Shown: positions 42,726 through 55,602, counted from the stretch's first letter. The stretch: DNA of 64,000 nucleotides from Thalassotalea sediminis (GCF_030295915.1 NZ_AP027361.1:1054001-1118000); one strand, 5' to 3'. Notes: generated by a model from the letters alone, not told the origin. A program made the numbers and translations.

Positions 42726-43184
42726 CTAGAGTGTTTTCTTCATAACAATGGCGTCTTCATAACCTATATCACTTGGGTAATAGCCAGTTCGTCTACCAAC
42801 TTCGATAAAGCCATCATTGATATACATCATTAATGCCGAAATGTTTTTAGCGCGTACTTCTAGTAAAATCGTTGTCGCTTGTTTATTAATTGCCTGTTGA
42901 TTTAAATGTGCCATTAATGCTTTACCAAAGCCTTTGCCTTGAAATTTCGGTGATATACAAATATCCATTAAGGTGATTTCATCGGCCACTAAATCTGCAA
43001 TGTAAAAACCGATAATTTCATTTTGATGCATGGCAAAAAATCCAAAATAACGACCTCCAACGCATGATCTAAATGTTTGTTCACTCCATGGGTGGCTGTG
43101 GCAATTATTTTCAATGGTTAATAGCGTTGGCACGATTTGCGGCGTGATAATGTCAAAGTCGAGTTGCGTATTGATATTTTTCAT
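42726..43184 (-). CDS. rimI: Ribosomal protein S18 alanine N-acetyltransferase
   Basis: RimI acetylates the N-terminal Ala of ribosomal protein S18. The 152-residue GNAT protein has the acetyl-CoA loop ISPKFQGKGFGKALM, LLEVRAKNISALMMYINDGF and GYYPSDIGYEDAIVMKK, which closely match RimI. It lies 38 bases after the HolD-like gene, the same order as holD-rimI in E. coli, which supports both calls. Confidence 0.93.
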   Translation of the reverse strand: MKNINTQLDFDIITPQIVPTLLTIENNCHSHPWSEQTFRSCVGGRYFGFFAMHQNEIIGFYIADLVADEITLMDICISPKFQGKGFGKALMAHLNQQAINKQATTILLEVRAKNISALMMYINDGFIEVGRRTGYYPSDIGYEDAIVMKKTL

Positions 43185-43222
43185 GAATGGTTAGCTTTAT
43201 GAGGGTAAATAATGAGCAATAA

Positions 43223-43624
43223 TTAATGATGAATGTTAACTGATTCATTATTAACTAGTTGTTGATAAAGACGTTTTTTTAGTTTTGGATTATCGATAAA
43301 AGCAGATAGAACAGGCGTTGATAACACGTTATGCGTATATTCTAGATGTTCATTATTATTGAATTGCCAAATAAAGTCATCGCACTGTAGTTTATTGGGT
43401 GAGACTTGCGTGAAATCAGCGGGCTGTAAGTTTAGGGCAAGGATAGTATCTAGAAATAGACGCTGATTTATAACGTCTTCAATATTAATGACGAGATCTT
43501 CATCAGTGGTATCAGGTTGTTGTATTGCTTCTTCACTAAGGGCTGGTTGTTTATTAGATTTTCTTTGCCATAGTGGGATCCCCATTTCTTGCAAATAGAC
43601 AAATTGTTTCTTGTTGATAGTCAT
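43223..43624 (-). CDS. holD: DNA polymerase III psi subunit (HolD-like)
   Basis: The 133-residue protein begins with a short segment (KQFVYLQEMGIPLWQRK) that resembles the N-terminal chi- and clamp-loader-binding peptide of HolD. The body is weakly conserved, with PNKLQCDDFIWQFN. HolD sequences diverge quickly, so the call leans on length (137 in E. coli), the opening motif, and the holD-rimI gene order. The psi subunit links the clamp loader to chi and to SSB. Confidence 0.75.
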   Translation of the reverse strand: MTINKKQFVYLQEMGIPLWQRKSNKQPALSEEAIQQPDTTDEDLVINIEDVINQRLFLDTILALNLQPADFTQVSPNKLQCDDFIWQFNNNEHLEYTHNVLSTPVLSAFIDNPKLKKRLYQQLVNNESVNIHH

Positions 43625-43693
43625 AGTGAATGAAAATTAGGGATTATTAATTGATAGTATAAGTGGCTCGTCACTTATTGTTAAGGCGAATTA

Positions 43694-46600
43694 TCAAATG
43701 GGTTTATTTTCTTTTAGTTTTAATTCGAACATTTCGAGTGCTAAAGGCTTGCTAAAATAGTAACCCTGATATTGTTGGCATGACATTGCATTTAATAAGT
43801 CTCTGTGTTCGGCAAGTTCTACTCCTTCGGCAATTACTTGTAGTTTTAATGTTTTAGCTAAAGAGATGATTGCGCTAACAATGCTGTGATCGATATCACT
43901 ATGATGTAAGTTAAAAATAAAGCTTTTATCAATCTTAAGGCAATCAATAGGGAACTTTTTCAAGTAATTTAATGAAGAAAAGCCGGTGCCAAAATCATCT
44001 AATGACAATTTAAAGCCGAGCGCTTTGATATCACGCATGGTCTTAATGGCTGTTTGCACGTTAGTGAGTAACATCCCTTCTGTAATTTCAAATTTAATCG
44101 TCTCGGGGGATATACCCGTTTGGCTTAATTTTGCTTGCAGCATCGTTAATAATTCGTTAGGCGAAGAAAATATTTGCGCTGATAGATTAATGGCTACAGT
44201 ACCAAAGTTGACTTTGGCTGCATGCCAACGGGCTACTTGATCAAATACATGTTTTATTGCAATGCGATCTATTTGTGCAATTAATTCGCATTGTTCTGCA
44301 AGCGGGATAAATTCAGCAGGTGAAATAATAGTACCATCAGGTTCAATCCACCTAATTAACGCTTCAGCACCCACAATTGTATTTGTTTTTAGATCAACAA
44401 TAGGTTGATAGTAAAAATCAAAATATTGATTGTTAATGGCGTTTAATAATTGTTGTTCGCGCTCAAGCTGTTTTGTTACAGCAGTATTCATACTACTTTC
44501 AAAAAATCGATAGAAGAGACCTTCTGACTTGTTAACATCAAGCATGGCGATAGCTGCTTTTCGCAGTAACTCTTGAGCATTGTCGCTATCTTGTGGATAA
44601 AGTGCGATGCCCATATTAGCACTTATTGTCAGTGAGATATCACTGCATTCAAATGGCTTGTCGAACGTTGAAAGTATCTTTTGAGCGATTTTTACTGCAC
44701 TATGGTTTGGGTTATTTAATTCAACTAAAACGCCAAATTCAGCGCCATTTATTCTTGCAATGACATCTTTTTTATACAGCGTGGACTTTAACCTGTTTGC
44801 GATTTCACAAATTAATGTATCGCCAAACTGATGGCCATATGAATCATTAATTTGTTTAAAGTTATTGACTTCAAATAATAAGAAAGCAGGAAGTTTGTTA
44901 GAATGTTTAGCATTTAAACAAGATTGTTTTATCAAGTTTTCAAGCAACACTCGATTTGGCAAACCCGTTAAATCATCGTGGGTTGCTAGGCGAGTTAACT
45001 GCTCTTGCGCTTTTTTACGTGCAGTAATGTCACGAAATACACCTAAATAGTGAATGATCTCCTGTTGGTCGTCTCTGATCGCTTCTATTTCTAATTCAAG
45101 CGGGTAAATTTCATTATTTGAACGTTGTTCATACAATTCACCTTGCCATGTATCTGCTAATTTGGCTTGAAGCATGATACTTTCCGCTAAATTTAATTCT
45201 TGGCCATTAACGGGAGCAAAGTTTACTTTTCTACCAATAACTTGGTGCTTTGTCTTGTGCGTGATTTGTACGAATGCATTGTTAACAGCTTCAATTCGAA
45301 ACTCACTATCGGTAATGAAAACACCATCAGATGTGTTTTTAAATGCATAAGAAAGCAACATTAATTGCTTTTCATTTGCTGCAATTTCATTATTCATTTT
45401 TTTTAGCTTATAAGCTTCTTTCTTACTATAGCGTCGATTAAAAAGCAGAATAATAATTACGGCACTAGTAATTACCATTATTAGAAGAAAGTGTTTTTGA
45501 TATTCCGCTTGGGTGATATTTGCTTGCTGTAGTTGGCTTTCATGTTGTAGTAATTGAATCTGTTTTTCTCTGTTTTCTGCTTGAAACTGTTCATTCAGGT
45601 GCAATACAGAGGCTTTTTGTGCGGTTTCTAAAATCTCAATTTGCAAACTCGTGTATTGCTTATAATAAGAAAGTGCCTGTTTATAATCCTGTTTTTGTTG
45701 ATAAAAGTGGCTTAGTGAACGTAGTGCAACACTATGTAGTCTCGGTTGTTGATTATGCTTAAAGTACGCTTCAGCGGAGCGGTAAAAGGTGAGTGCTTGA
45801 TCGTACTTTTCTTGCTGTAAAAGCAAATTACCTAGGGCTATTTTTCCAGTATATAAGTTGACATTGTCGTTATGGGACGTAGCAATTAATAGTGCTTTTT
45901 GAATAAATGCTTCACTGTCGTTATATAAGCCGACATTTTGCAGCGTATCACTTTTAGCGAGTAGTGCTTTTATATGCCTTTCTGGGTGTTGTGCGATATT
46001 AGGGTGGTCAAGCAACTTGTTAAATGTTGCTAGCGCATTATCAAATTGACGTAAGTTTTGAAAATATATGCCTTTATTGAGTAGTCCTTTTATGATTAAG
46101 TTTTCATTATCAAGCGTTTGTGCAATGTTAAGTGATTTTGCGTTTTGGGATAGTGCTTTTTTGAAGTTTCTTTGTGCCCAACTTAACATGGCTAAACTAT
46201 TGTATACGGTCGCTTGCCCTTCAAGGTTTTTGTTTTCTTCATAAATGTAAATAGCCGCTAATAAATGTGTTTGTGCATCTTCATAATCTGTTGTGACGAA
46301 ATAACTATTGGCGATCATGAACAGCAAATATGCTTTATCATTAGCAGATATGGTTAATGTTGAATTAACGAAATTTTGCGTTGGGTTAACGTTTAGTTTC
46401 TCTAATTTCGTTAACAATGCTTTTGCCTTTGCGATAACTAAAACGTGTTTGTCTTGAATACGGAGCAATTCAATTTCGGCGATGCTAGCTAGTATATTAA
46501 TTTGGCGTTGTTCATTTGGTGTAAGCTTGATGTCTGTGAGTTGGCGTTTGTAATGTAATAGTTTGGCTTCGTTATTTTCTTGTGCTGCAATCATCATTGC

Positions 46601-46831
46601 TTTTACGCGCGCGAGTGCAGCAATCTGTTTATGCTGATTTATTGGCAAATTTGTAATAAAGGTTTGTAAAAACTTAAGCTTTTCTAGGTTGTTAAGCTGG
46701 TGATTATTAAGTTTATTCGATAGGGATTTATATAAACTCTCATTACTAAGATCGCGATAAATACTTTGTGCCAAACTATTTGATGGCAATATTAGTATTG
46801 TAATCACACATGCGAACAGTAAGCTTTTCAT
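43694..46831 (-). CDS. TPR-PAS-GGDEF-EAL membrane signalling protein, degenerate GGDEF
   Basis: The 1045-residue protein has a signal sequence (residues 1-21), a periplasmic region of TPR-like helical repeats (about 60-420), a membrane span (about 447-463), a PAS domain (about 490-605), a GGDEF domain (about 620-780) and an EAL domain (about 795-1035). The GGDEF site reads RINGAEFG with N695, and FEVNNF replaces the usual DLDxF, so diguanylate cyclase activity is probably lost. The EAL domain is intact: EALIRW (E823), INLSA, EITE, DDFGTG, KIDKSF and EGVE. It is therefore expected to degrade c-di-GMP in response to a periplasmic protein or peptide cue through the TPRs. It stands alone, downstream of aceK and tRNA-Trp. 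Confidence 0.93.
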   Translation of the reverse strand: MKSLLFACVITILILPSNSLAQSIYRDLSNESLYKSLSNKLNNHQLNNLEKLKFLQTFITNLPINQHKQIAALARVKAMMIAAQENNEAKLLHYKRQLTDIKLTPNEQRQINILASIAEIELLRIQDKHVLVIAKAKALLTKLEKLNVNPTQNFVNSTLTISANDKAYLLFMIANSYFVTTDYEDAQTHLLAAIYIYEENKNLEGQATVYNSLAMLSWAQRNFKKALSQNAKSLNIAQTLDNENLIIKGLLNKGIYFQNLRQFDNALATFNKLLDHPNIAQHPERHIKALLAKSDTLQNVGLYNDSEAFIQKALLIATSHNDNVNLYTGKIALGNLLLQQEKYDQALTFYRSAEAYFKHNQQPRLHSVALRSLSHFYQQKQDYKQALSYYKQYTSLQIEILETAQKASVLHLNEQFQAENREKQIQLLQHESQLQQANITQAEYQKHFLLIMVITSAVIIILLFNRRYSKKEAYKLKKMNNEIAANEKQLMLLSYAFKNTSDGVFITDSEFRIEAVNNAFVQITHKTKHQVIGRKVNFAPVNGQELNLAESIMLQAKLADTWQGELYEQRSNNEIYPLELEIEAIRDDQQEIIHYLGVFRDITARKKAQEQLTRLATHDDLTGLPNRVLLENLIKQSCLNAKHSNKLPAFLLFEVNNFKQINDSYGHQFGDTLICEIANRLKSTLYKKDVIARINGAEFGVLVELNNPNHSAVKIAQKILSTFDKPFECSDISLTISANMGIALYPQDSDNAQELLRKAAIAMLDVNKSEGLFYRFFESSMNTAVTKQLEREQQLLNAINNQYFDFYYQPIVDLKTNTIVGAEALIRWIEPDGTIISPAEFIPLAEQCELIAQIDRIAIKHVFDQVARWHAAKVNFGTVAINLSAQIFSSPNELLTMLQAKLSQTGISPETIKFEITEGMLLTNVQTAIKTMRDIKALGFKLSLDDFGTGFSSLNYLKKFPIDCLKIDKSFIFNLHHSDIDHSIVSAIISLAKTLKLQVIAEGVELAEHRDLLNAMSCQQYQGYYFSKPLALEMFELKLKENKPI

Positions 46832-47146
46832 TATCGGTCAGATCATCCCACATTAGCGAAGTTAGATTAGCATGACTGATTACTTGTCTCTTTTGTCGTG
46901 CTAATAAATTAGTTGAGTAATTTATGTTACAAAATTGACAAATAGTTGACTATAGGCTCAGGCATCATTAAAACACAGCTATTGTTTTAAATTTAAACAG
47001 TACAGGTTATATCGCTTTAAGTACTAAAACAAGAATAAGCGATTAGTATGCTATTTTAACTGCTCCATTATGCCTATCTTGCAATAGATGGCCATGGTCA
47101 ACTGTAACGAGAATGTTTCTGATTGAAAACTAAATAAGAAAAGAAT
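46832..47146. other. Intergenic region, no gene seen
   Basis: This AT-rich gap separates the signalling protein gene and tRNA-Trp, both on the minus strand. It must hold the promoter of the former, but I could not choose a clear one. No convincing gene or long repeat was found. Confidence 0.5.
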
Positions 47147-47223
47147 TGGCAGGGGTAGAGAGATTCGAACTCCCAACCGTCGGTTTTGGAGACCGCTGTT
47201 CTACCAATTGGAACTATACCCCT
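47147..47223 (-). tRNA. trpT: tRNA-Trp (anticodon CCA)
   Basis: The minus strand folds as a complete 77-base cloverleaf with the 3' CCA encoded. The acceptor is AGGGGTA/TACCCCT with discriminator G, as in tRNA-Trp. The anticodon loop is CTCCAAA with anticodon CCA, and the T arm contains GTTCGAATC. It is a single tRNA gene, not part of a visible cluster. Confidence 0.96.
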
Positions 47224-47486
47224 GCAACGGATGAGAATTATACTCATGGATGAGCAAAGGTAAAGAGGAAATTTGAACTTTTGTTTCGTTCGGCTATTTA
47301 ATGTGCAACCTTGCAATATTGAGAAAAAAACTGCACACAATTTAAGCGATGTCAGTTGTGCTATTTGTTGTTTGAACAAGCTAACATGCATTCTGTTGCG
47401 GTTAGGTTGTTATGAAACCTGTGCTTAAAGATACTCACTCTTACTTTAAAATTCACCTCGTCAACTAAATAAGTCTGATTGTACCG

Positions 47487-49196
47487 TTAAATTTTTAATG
47501 CTTCAGGGTAAGGAAATACATCTGCGACTTCACCACGAGCAACGTCTTTTTGTCGTTGTTGCCAATAGGTTGCTTCGAGTAAATCAGCGTGATAACGCAG
47601 AAATGCTTTTCTATACTTAGGGTTTGCTAAGGCAAAGGTCGCAATTTCTTCTGGAAAAACATCGCCAGGTTCAACGGAATACCACGGTTCAGATGCATAA
47701 ATCTGTGCCTCAGTGACTGGTTCCGGTTTTTGTCGAAAATTAACTTCGTTCATATAAGTTATTTCGTCGTAGTCATAAAAAATGACACGGCCATGACGCG
47801 TAACACCGAAGTTTTTTAATAACATATCACCGGGAAAAATATTGGCTGCTATTAATTGTTTAATCGCTTCGCCATAACCAAGCATGGCATAGTCAATTTC
47901 GTCTTCATTGGCTTTTGCCAAATATAAGTTAAGCGGTGTCATGCGACGCTCAATGTAAACATGTTCGATGATAATCAACTCATCTTCAATCGTTATTAAA
48001 CTCGGTGCTACTGCAAGTAATTCTTCGAGTAATGCTTGAGAGAAACGATGTTTAGGAAATGCAACTTGCGAGTACTCCATTGTGTCAGCCATTCTGCCAA
48101 CACGATCATGAAGTTTAACTAAGCGGTATTTTTCTTTAACTTCTTTTTTAGTCACACTTTTACTCGGTGAAAAATGATCTTTAATGATTTTAAAAACATA
48201 TGGATAAGAGGGTAATGTAAACACTGACATCACCATTCCTTTAATGCCTTCTGCAAGCATGAATTGATCATTACTTGTGTCCAAGTGTTGGAGAAAATCT
48301 CGGTAAAATTGTGTTTTACCTTGTTTATGGAAGCCGATAGCTGAATATAGATCCGCTCTGGTTTTGTGAGGAATAAGTGTTTGTAAAAAGTTAACTAAGG
48401 CTGTTGGGTGTAAACAGTCGACGAAAAAGTAAGATCGTGCAAAACCAAAAACGACAGCCATATTTTCTTCATCAGTAAGGAGAGCATCTATGTGTAAACC
48501 GTCCTGCTCTTTGTTTACAATAGGAACAATAAAAGGCGTGTTTCCTGCAGGCGATAATACTCGACCAATAATATAGGCTCCTTTATTACGATAAAAAGTA
48601 AAGTTTAGTATATCAATCTCTATATCTGATAGTGGAAACTGTGAAAGAACAGGGTGCTGAATAAAGATTTTAATTAACGCTTTAACTTCTTTTTTTATCT
48701 TAGTGAAGGGTAGGTCAAAGTCGGCTTGCTCAATAATGTGTGTAATCGTGTGGCATAAACCTTTCTCATTAATTGGATAACGGGTGTAGATGGTCTCTGT
48801 GCTGCGGTCAATTGCTAAGCATGATTCAACGAAGATAAAATCATTACAGTAATAACGTCGGTCGAAAAGGTGACAAAAAACAGAGTTATAAAAACTTTCT
48901 GCTAATTCAGCTTGCGGGTGCGTTTGTAGCAACTCGATATAAAATTGTTTAACACGGCGCCATAATGTTTCATCTAAGTCTTTGATACAAAAGTCGCCTC
49001 GTATTGTGGCAAGTGTTTCTTGAACACGTAAGTCAAAATAGTCAGTGCGATCTCTTGAAGCCGCTTGTATATCTAACCATTGACAGTTTTCAAAGCGAGA
49101 TTTTGCCGATTGAGTCAGTTGACTAAATAAATGAATATGTCGCTCAAATCCATTGAGTATCGTTCTTGCAATTGCTTTTGTGCGAGGATTAAACAT
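47487..49196 (-). CDS. aceK: Isocitrate dehydrogenase kinase/phosphatase
   Basis: AceK phosphorylates and dephosphorylates isocitrate dehydrogenase, steering carbon to the glyoxylate shunt. The 569 residues match E. coli (578). Family features include the ATP-binding LAEGIKGMVMSVFTLPSY (the unusual AceK P-loop-like segment), YVFKIIKDHF, and GDMLLKNFGVTRHGRVIFYDYDEI (catalytic and metal-binding Asp/Asn). It is isolated here; aceA and aceB are not in the window, unlike the enterobacterial aceBAK operon. Confidence 0.97.
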   Translation of the reverse strand: MFNPRTKAIARTILNGFERHIHLFSQLTQSAKSRFENCQWLDIQAASRDRTDYFDLRVQETLATIRGDFCIKDLDETLWRRVKQFYIELLQTHPQAELAESFYNSVFCHLFDRRYYCNDFIFVESCLAIDRSTETIYTRYPINEKGLCHTITHIIEQADFDLPFTKIKKEVKALIKIFIQHPVLSQFPLSDIEIDILNFTFYRNKGAYIIGRVLSPAGNTPFIVPIVNKEQDGLHIDALLTDEENMAVVFGFARSYFFVDCLHPTALVNFLQTLIPHKTRADLYSAIGFHKQGKTQFYRDFLQHLDTSNDQFMLAEGIKGMVMSVFTLPSYPYVFKIIKDHFSPSKSVTKKEVKEKYRLVKLHDRVGRMADTMEYSQVAFPKHRFSQALLEELLAVAPSLITIEDELIIIEHVYIERRMTPLNLYLAKANEDEIDYAMLGYGEAIKQLIAANIFPGDMLLKNFGVTRHGRVIFYDYDEITYMNEVNFRQKPEPVTEAQIYASEPWYSVEPGDVFPEEIATFALANPKYRKAFLRYHADLLEATYWQQRQKDVARGEVADVFPYPEALKI

Positions 49197-49398
49197 AATC
49201 AGGCTTTAAATACATAAATAATCTTGTGTGAACTACAGAATACGATACTTAACAGCGTTTTACCGATTAATTCAAATATATAGTCACTATAAATATTGGT
49301 GATAATCACTTCTACTGCCTAGTTTTACTTGAATTTAGTCACTTAGCGCTCTAAAATTACGCGGTTTATTTTGTCCTTTATGAAGTCTTATTTATTCT

Positions 49399-51653
<2,255 letters not shown>

Positions 51654-51686
51654 TCATTTAATAACAATTAGAAGTAAGAGGATATT

Positions 51687-52022
51687 ATGAGTTTATTAAT
51701 CGGTACTGCACATGCAGCAGGCGCTCCAGCGCAACCAGGTGGTGGCATGGAAATGATCATCATGTTGCTTGTTTTCGGTTTAGTGTTTTATTTCATGATT
51801 TATCGTCCACAAGCAAAGCGTGTAAAAGAGCATAAAAACTTGATGTCTGAATTATCGAAAGGTGATGAAGTATTAACACAAGGCGGTTTAGTGGGTAAGA
51901 TTACTAAAGTATCTGATGATAAAGATTTTATCGCTATTACAATTGCTGACACGACTGAAGTAACAGTGCAAAAGGCTGCAATTTCTGCGGTTTTACCTAA
52001 AGGCACAATGAAAAACCTATAG
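51687..52022 (+). CDS. yajC: Sec translocon accessory protein YajC
   Basis: The 111-residue inner-membrane protein has one span (about residues 21-40, MEMIIMLLVFGLVFYFMIYRP) and a cytoplasmic tail with KGDEVLTQGGLVGKI. It forms a complex with SecDF and helps recycle or stabilise the holotranslocon. Spacing (33 bases after tgt) and order are typical. AAGAGG supports the start. Confidence 0.95.
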   Translation: MSLLIGTAHAAGAPAQPGGGMEMIIMLLVFGLVFYFMIYRPQAKRVKEHKNLMSELSKGDEVLTQGGLVGKITKVSDDKDFIAITIADTTEVTVQKAAISAVLPKGTMKNL

Positions 52023-52074
52023 GGTTTTTCCCAAGACAGTTTGTCTACATAATTTTAAAACTTAGGATAATATT

Positions 52075-53922
52075 GTGTTAAACCATTCTCCATTGTGGAA
52101 GAAACTGATGGTGCTCTTTATCGTATGTGTTGGTGCATTGTACGCAATGCCCAACCTATACGGCGAAGATCCCGCAGTTCAAATTTCAGGGTTACGTGGT
52201 GTAGAAACAACTGCATCAACATTAGACTCAGTAAAAGCAACATTAACAGAACAGCAAATAGACTTTTCTAGTATTGCACTTGAAGATGGTCAAGTATTAG
52301 TAAAATTTAGTGATACAGAGCAACAGCTTAAAGCGCGGGACGAATTAGATTCAACGTTAGGTGATGATTACTCAGTTGCATTAAATTTAACACCAGCAAC
52401 GCCAGATTGGTTAGCAGACATTGGCGGTACACCAATGAAGTTTGGTTTAGATTTACGTGGTGGCGTTAGTTTTACCATGGAAGTCAACATGAATGAAGCT
52501 GAACTAAAAGCACAAGAAGGTATGATTGGCGACTTTCGTAGCGATCTACGTAAAGAAAAAATTCGCTACCGTAGTGTTAAAAAGCAAGATAATGGTGTTG
52601 TTATTTCTTTCAGAAATATTGAAGACATAGATAATGCCGAATCGTTACTTAAGAAGCGCTATCGTGATTTATTGTTTGCTGATAATGAAGATGAAATGAC
52701 GCTTTCAGTAACGATGACAGAGCAAAAACTCAAAGAAATTCGTGAGTATGCGTTGCAACAGAACATCACTATCATTCGTAATCGTGTGAATGAATTAGGT
52801 GTTGCTGAGCCTTTAGTACAACGCCAAGGTCAGAAAAATATCATCATCGAGTTACCTGGTGTTCAGGATACAGCCAAAGCAAAAGAAATTTTAAATGCAA
52901 CGGCAACTATTGAATTTCGTATGTTAGATTCAGAAGGTGATCTAAACAGCGCTATTAATGGCCGAGTACCTGCTAACTCACAATTGCTTTATGACCGAAA
53001 TGGTCGACCTTCATTGGTTAAAAAGCGTGTTATGTTAACGGGTGATCATATTGTAGATGCCGGCTCGAGTTTTGACGAGTATTCTCGTCCACAAGTGAAT
53101 ATAACGCTTGACTCTCCAGGTGCTAGTAAATGGTCTAATGCGACTAAAGAAAACGTTGGCAAGCCAATGGTCACGGTTTTCATTGAGTATAAACCGACTG
53201 AGCGTAAAGACAGCGAAGGCAATACAATATTTGAAAAGAATGAAGAGATTATTCAGATTGCTACCATTCAAGGTCGTTTAGGTAAAAGCTTTCGCATTAC
53301 GGGCATAGATAGCCAGTCTGAAGCTCACAACTTAGCATTGCTATTACGTGCAGGTGCATTAATTGCGCCAATCCAAATCGTTGAAGAGCGTACCGTTGGT
53401 CCATCTTTGGGTGCCGAAAACGTTGAACTTGGCTTACAAGCGATTGTCGGTGGTTTTGCACTCGTATTTATTTTTATGCTTATTTACTATCGCGCCTTTG
53501 GCATTGTTGCCAATATGGCACTGTTAGCTAACTTAGTGTTAATAGTCGGCGTAATGTCAATGATCCCTGGTGCAACATTAACGTTACCAGGTATGGCTGG
53601 TATTGTGTTAACCGTGGGGATGGCAGTCGATGCTAATGTACTTATTTTTGAGCGTATCCGTGAAGAGTTACGCAGTGGTAAGTCAGTTCAGCAATCGATA
53701 CATCAAGGTTATGACGCGGCGTTTTCAACGATATTAGATGCTAATATCACTACTTTGATTGCAGCAATCATTCTTTTTGCTGTTGGTACAGGGCCAATAA
53801 AAGGCTTCGCGGTAACATTGTCGATTGGTATTATTACTTCAATGTTCACAGCTATTATTGGTACACGTACAATTGTGAACAGCGTATGGGGCGGTAAACG
53901 TCTCGATAAGCTTTCAATCTAG
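52075..53922 (+). CDS. secD: Protein translocase subunit SecD
   Basis: SecD, with SecF, uses the proton gradient to pull proteins across the inner membrane. The 615 residues equal the E. coli length. A GTG start follows TTAGGATAAT. There are six spans, one N-terminal and five C-terminal, with a large periplasmic domain between. Signatures are [16 protein letters not shown], the P1-domain [12 protein letters not shown], and the span-4 [19 protein letters not shown]. secF begins 10 bases downstream. Confidence 0.97.
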   Translation: MLNHSPLWKKLMVLFIVCVGALYAMPNLYGEDPAVQISGLRGVETTASTLDSVKATLTEQQIDFSSIALEDGQVLVKFSDTEQQLKARDELDSTLGDDYSVALNLTPATPDWLADIGGTPMKFGLDLRGGVSFTMEVNMNEAELKAQEGMIGDFRSDLRKEKIRYRSVKKQDNGVVISFRNIEDIDNAESLLKKRYRDLLFADNEDEMTLSVTMTEQKLKEIREYALQQNITIIRNRVNELGVAEPLVQRQGQKNIIIELPGVQDTAKAKEILNATATIEFRMLDSEGDLNSAINGRVPANSQLLYDRNGRPSLVKKRVMLTGDHIVDAGSSFDEYSRPQVNITLDSPGASKWSNATKENVGKPMVTVFIEYKPTERKDSEGNTIFEKNEEIIQIATIQGRLGKSFRITGIDSQSEAHNLALLLRAGALIAPIQIVEERTVGPSLGAENVELGLQAIVGGFALVFIFMLIYYRAFGIVANMALLANLVLIVGVMSMIPGATLTLPGMAGIVLTVGMAVDANVLIFERIREELRSGKSVQQSIHQGYDAAFSTILDANITTLIAAIILFAVGTGPIKGFAVTLSIGIITSMFTAIIGTRTIVNSVWGGKRLDKLSI

Positions 53923-53932
53923 GGGTTTAATT

Positions 53933-54880
53933 ATGCAACTATTAAAATTGAAAGAAACTGTCGACTTTATGCGCTTTAGAAAAGTAGCGGTGATTTTTAG
54001 CGCTTTATTGATGATTGCGGCATTTGCCTCATTTGCAGTCAATAAATTGAATTTTGGTCTAGATTTCACAGGCGGTACACTGATTGAAGTGGGCTATGAG
54101 AAAGCGGCTGACTTAAATGAAATTCGTCAAGTAATGGAAAGCGCTGGTTTCGAAGGTGCGGTTGTTCAGCATTATGGCAGCTCACGTGATGTTGTTATTC
54201 GTTTAGCAGTTCAAGATGACGTAAAAGCTGAAATGCTTGGTAACCAAATCCTAACGTTGTTACAAGATAGTTCAGGACAAACGCTTGATATGAGACGTAT
54301 CGAATTTGTTGGTTCAAGTGTCGGTGATGAGTTAACGGAGCAAGGTGGTCTTGCAATGTTAACGGCGCTAATTTGTATCTTAGTCTATGTCGCATTTCGC
54401 TTTGAGTGGCGTTTTGCATTAGGGTCGGTAATTGCGTTATTTCATGACGTTATTTTAACGCTTGGCTTGTTCTCAGTGCTTGGTTTAGAGTTTGACTTAA
54501 CAGTACTGGCGGCGATACTAGCGGTAATAGGTTATTCATTAAACGATACCATTGTTGTTTCAGATCGCATTCGTGAAAACTTTAGAAAAGTACGCGAAGG
54601 TGGGCCAATGGAAATTATTAATATATCGCTAACGCAAACATTAAGCCGTACCTTTATAACGTCGATTACAACTTTACTTGTATTGGCAGCGTTATTTTTT
54701 CAAGGCGGTGCTTTAATTCACGGTTTTGCTACAGCACTATTATTTGGTGTATTTATTGGTACTTATTCGTCTATTTATGTAGCAAGTTCAATTGCACTCG
54801 CACTCGGAATTTCAAAAGAAGATTTAATTCCAGAAGTTATTGAAAAAGAAGGTGCAGATCAGGATGTATTAATGCCTTAA
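53933..54880 (+). CDS. secF: Protein translocase subunit SecF
   Basis: The 315-residue six-span partner of SecD has NFGLDFTGGTLIEV, IRRIEFVGSSVGDEL-type (MRRIEFVGSSVGDELTEQG) and YSLNDTIVVSDRIRENF, all typical. It ends the queA-tgt-yajC-secD-secF operon, followed by a strong terminator. Confidence 0.97.
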   Translation: MQLLKLKETVDFMRFRKVAVIFSALLMIAAFASFAVNKLNFGLDFTGGTLIEVGYEKAADLNEIRQVMESAGFEGAVVQHYGSSRDVVIRLAVQDDVKAEMLGNQILTLLQDSSGQTLDMRRIEFVGSSVGDELTEQGGLAMLTALICILVYVAFRFEWRFALGSVIALFHDVILTLGLFSVLGLEFDLTVLAAILAVIGYSLNDTIVVSDRIRENFRKVREGGPMEIINISLTQTLSRTFITSITTLLVLAALFFQGGALIHGFATALLFGVFIGTYSSIYVASSIALALGISKEDLIPEVIEKEGADQDVLMP

Positions 54881-54906
54881 CGTAGCAATAACGTTAATGT
54901 AAAGTT

Positions 54907-54940
54907 AAAAAGCTGAGCATGTCTCAGCTTTTTTTGTTTT
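54907..54940 (+). terminator. secF operon terminator
   Basis: AAAAAGCTGAG-CATGT-CTCAGCTTTTT plus further T residues forms an 11-bp perfect stem. Confidence 0.88.
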
Positions 54941-55070
54941 TCAATAAAATAAACTAATGTGAATAATTGAAAATTTTATATGTAACTATATGAATAGTAT
55001 TAACTTGTTGGATATTTTTTCCTTAAGGTTACGGCTTCAAGAACACTAAATAATATAATGCGAAAATCTA

Positions 55071-55098
55071 TTGCTTAAAAAATGCTCAACCGTATAAT
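55071..55098 (+). promoter_or_regulatory. Promoter of the first DUF3718 gene
   Basis: TTGCTT (55071-55076) and TATAAT (55093-55098) are 16 bases apart, 47 bases before the ATG. A second TATAAT at 55054-55059 lacks a good -35. Confidence 0.5.
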
Positions 55099-55145
55099 TG
55101 CCGGCGATTACACATCACCCTAGATTTATTCATATTGGAGTAGTT

Positions 55146-55580
55146 ATGAAAAAGGTAGTATTAGGTTTATCGTTAGCTTTGGCTACAACAGCTGCAAACG
55201 CAATTAGTGACAATGCGAAGTTCATTGCTCAAGATAGCTCAGTAGAAACAAATTTATGTGTTACTGCTGCTACTAAAGGTTTTGCTGCTGCAAAATATCA
55301 AGCATTAAAAATTGATAGTTTATCTCCACATACATTTTCGTTAACAAGCTGTAATGGCATGTCGATTAAAAAGTTTGCAAAACAGTTTTCAAAGGTAACA
55401 GTTGTTGTTGATAGAACTGTTAAAGCTGTGCCAGCTGATCGTTCATTTGAATCTCGTTTATGTGCAAGAGCGGCTAATTTCGGGTTAGTGGCGTTAGCGA
55501 GTGAATCAAAATATGCATTACGTAATGTGTCATGTAACGGTCAAAATATAGTCGATTTTGCAAAAGCTCACAATAGTTAA
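55146..55580 (+). CDS. Secreted DUF3718 protein, copy 1
   Basis: The product has 144 residues with a signal peptide (MKKVVLGLSLALATTAANA). I chose the ATG at 55146 because GGAG stands upstream and the signal begins there; the frame opens earlier at 55098. The mature part contains two DUF3718-like repeats, each with Leu-Cys near its start and a CNGxxIxxFA block at its end (about residues 37-85 and 102-142), so an ancient internal duplication is visible. A paralogue lies 4.7 kb downstream. Function is unknown; it is probably periplasmic, with possible disulphides between the repeat cysteines. Confidence 0.85.
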   Translation: MKKVVLGLSLALATTAANAISDNAKFIAQDSSVETNLCVTAATKGFAAAKYQALKIDSLSPHTFSLTSCNGMSIKKFAKQFSKVTVVVDRTVKAVPADRSFESRLCARAANFGLVALASESKYALRNVSCNGQNIVDFAKAHNS

Positions 55581-55602
55581 TATTTTCTACTGTAATACTT
55601 AT

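Noticed and set aside
47098..47391. 97-residue minus-strand open frame
   Set aside because: It runs through the tRNA-Trp gene and has no ribosome-binding site or family features.
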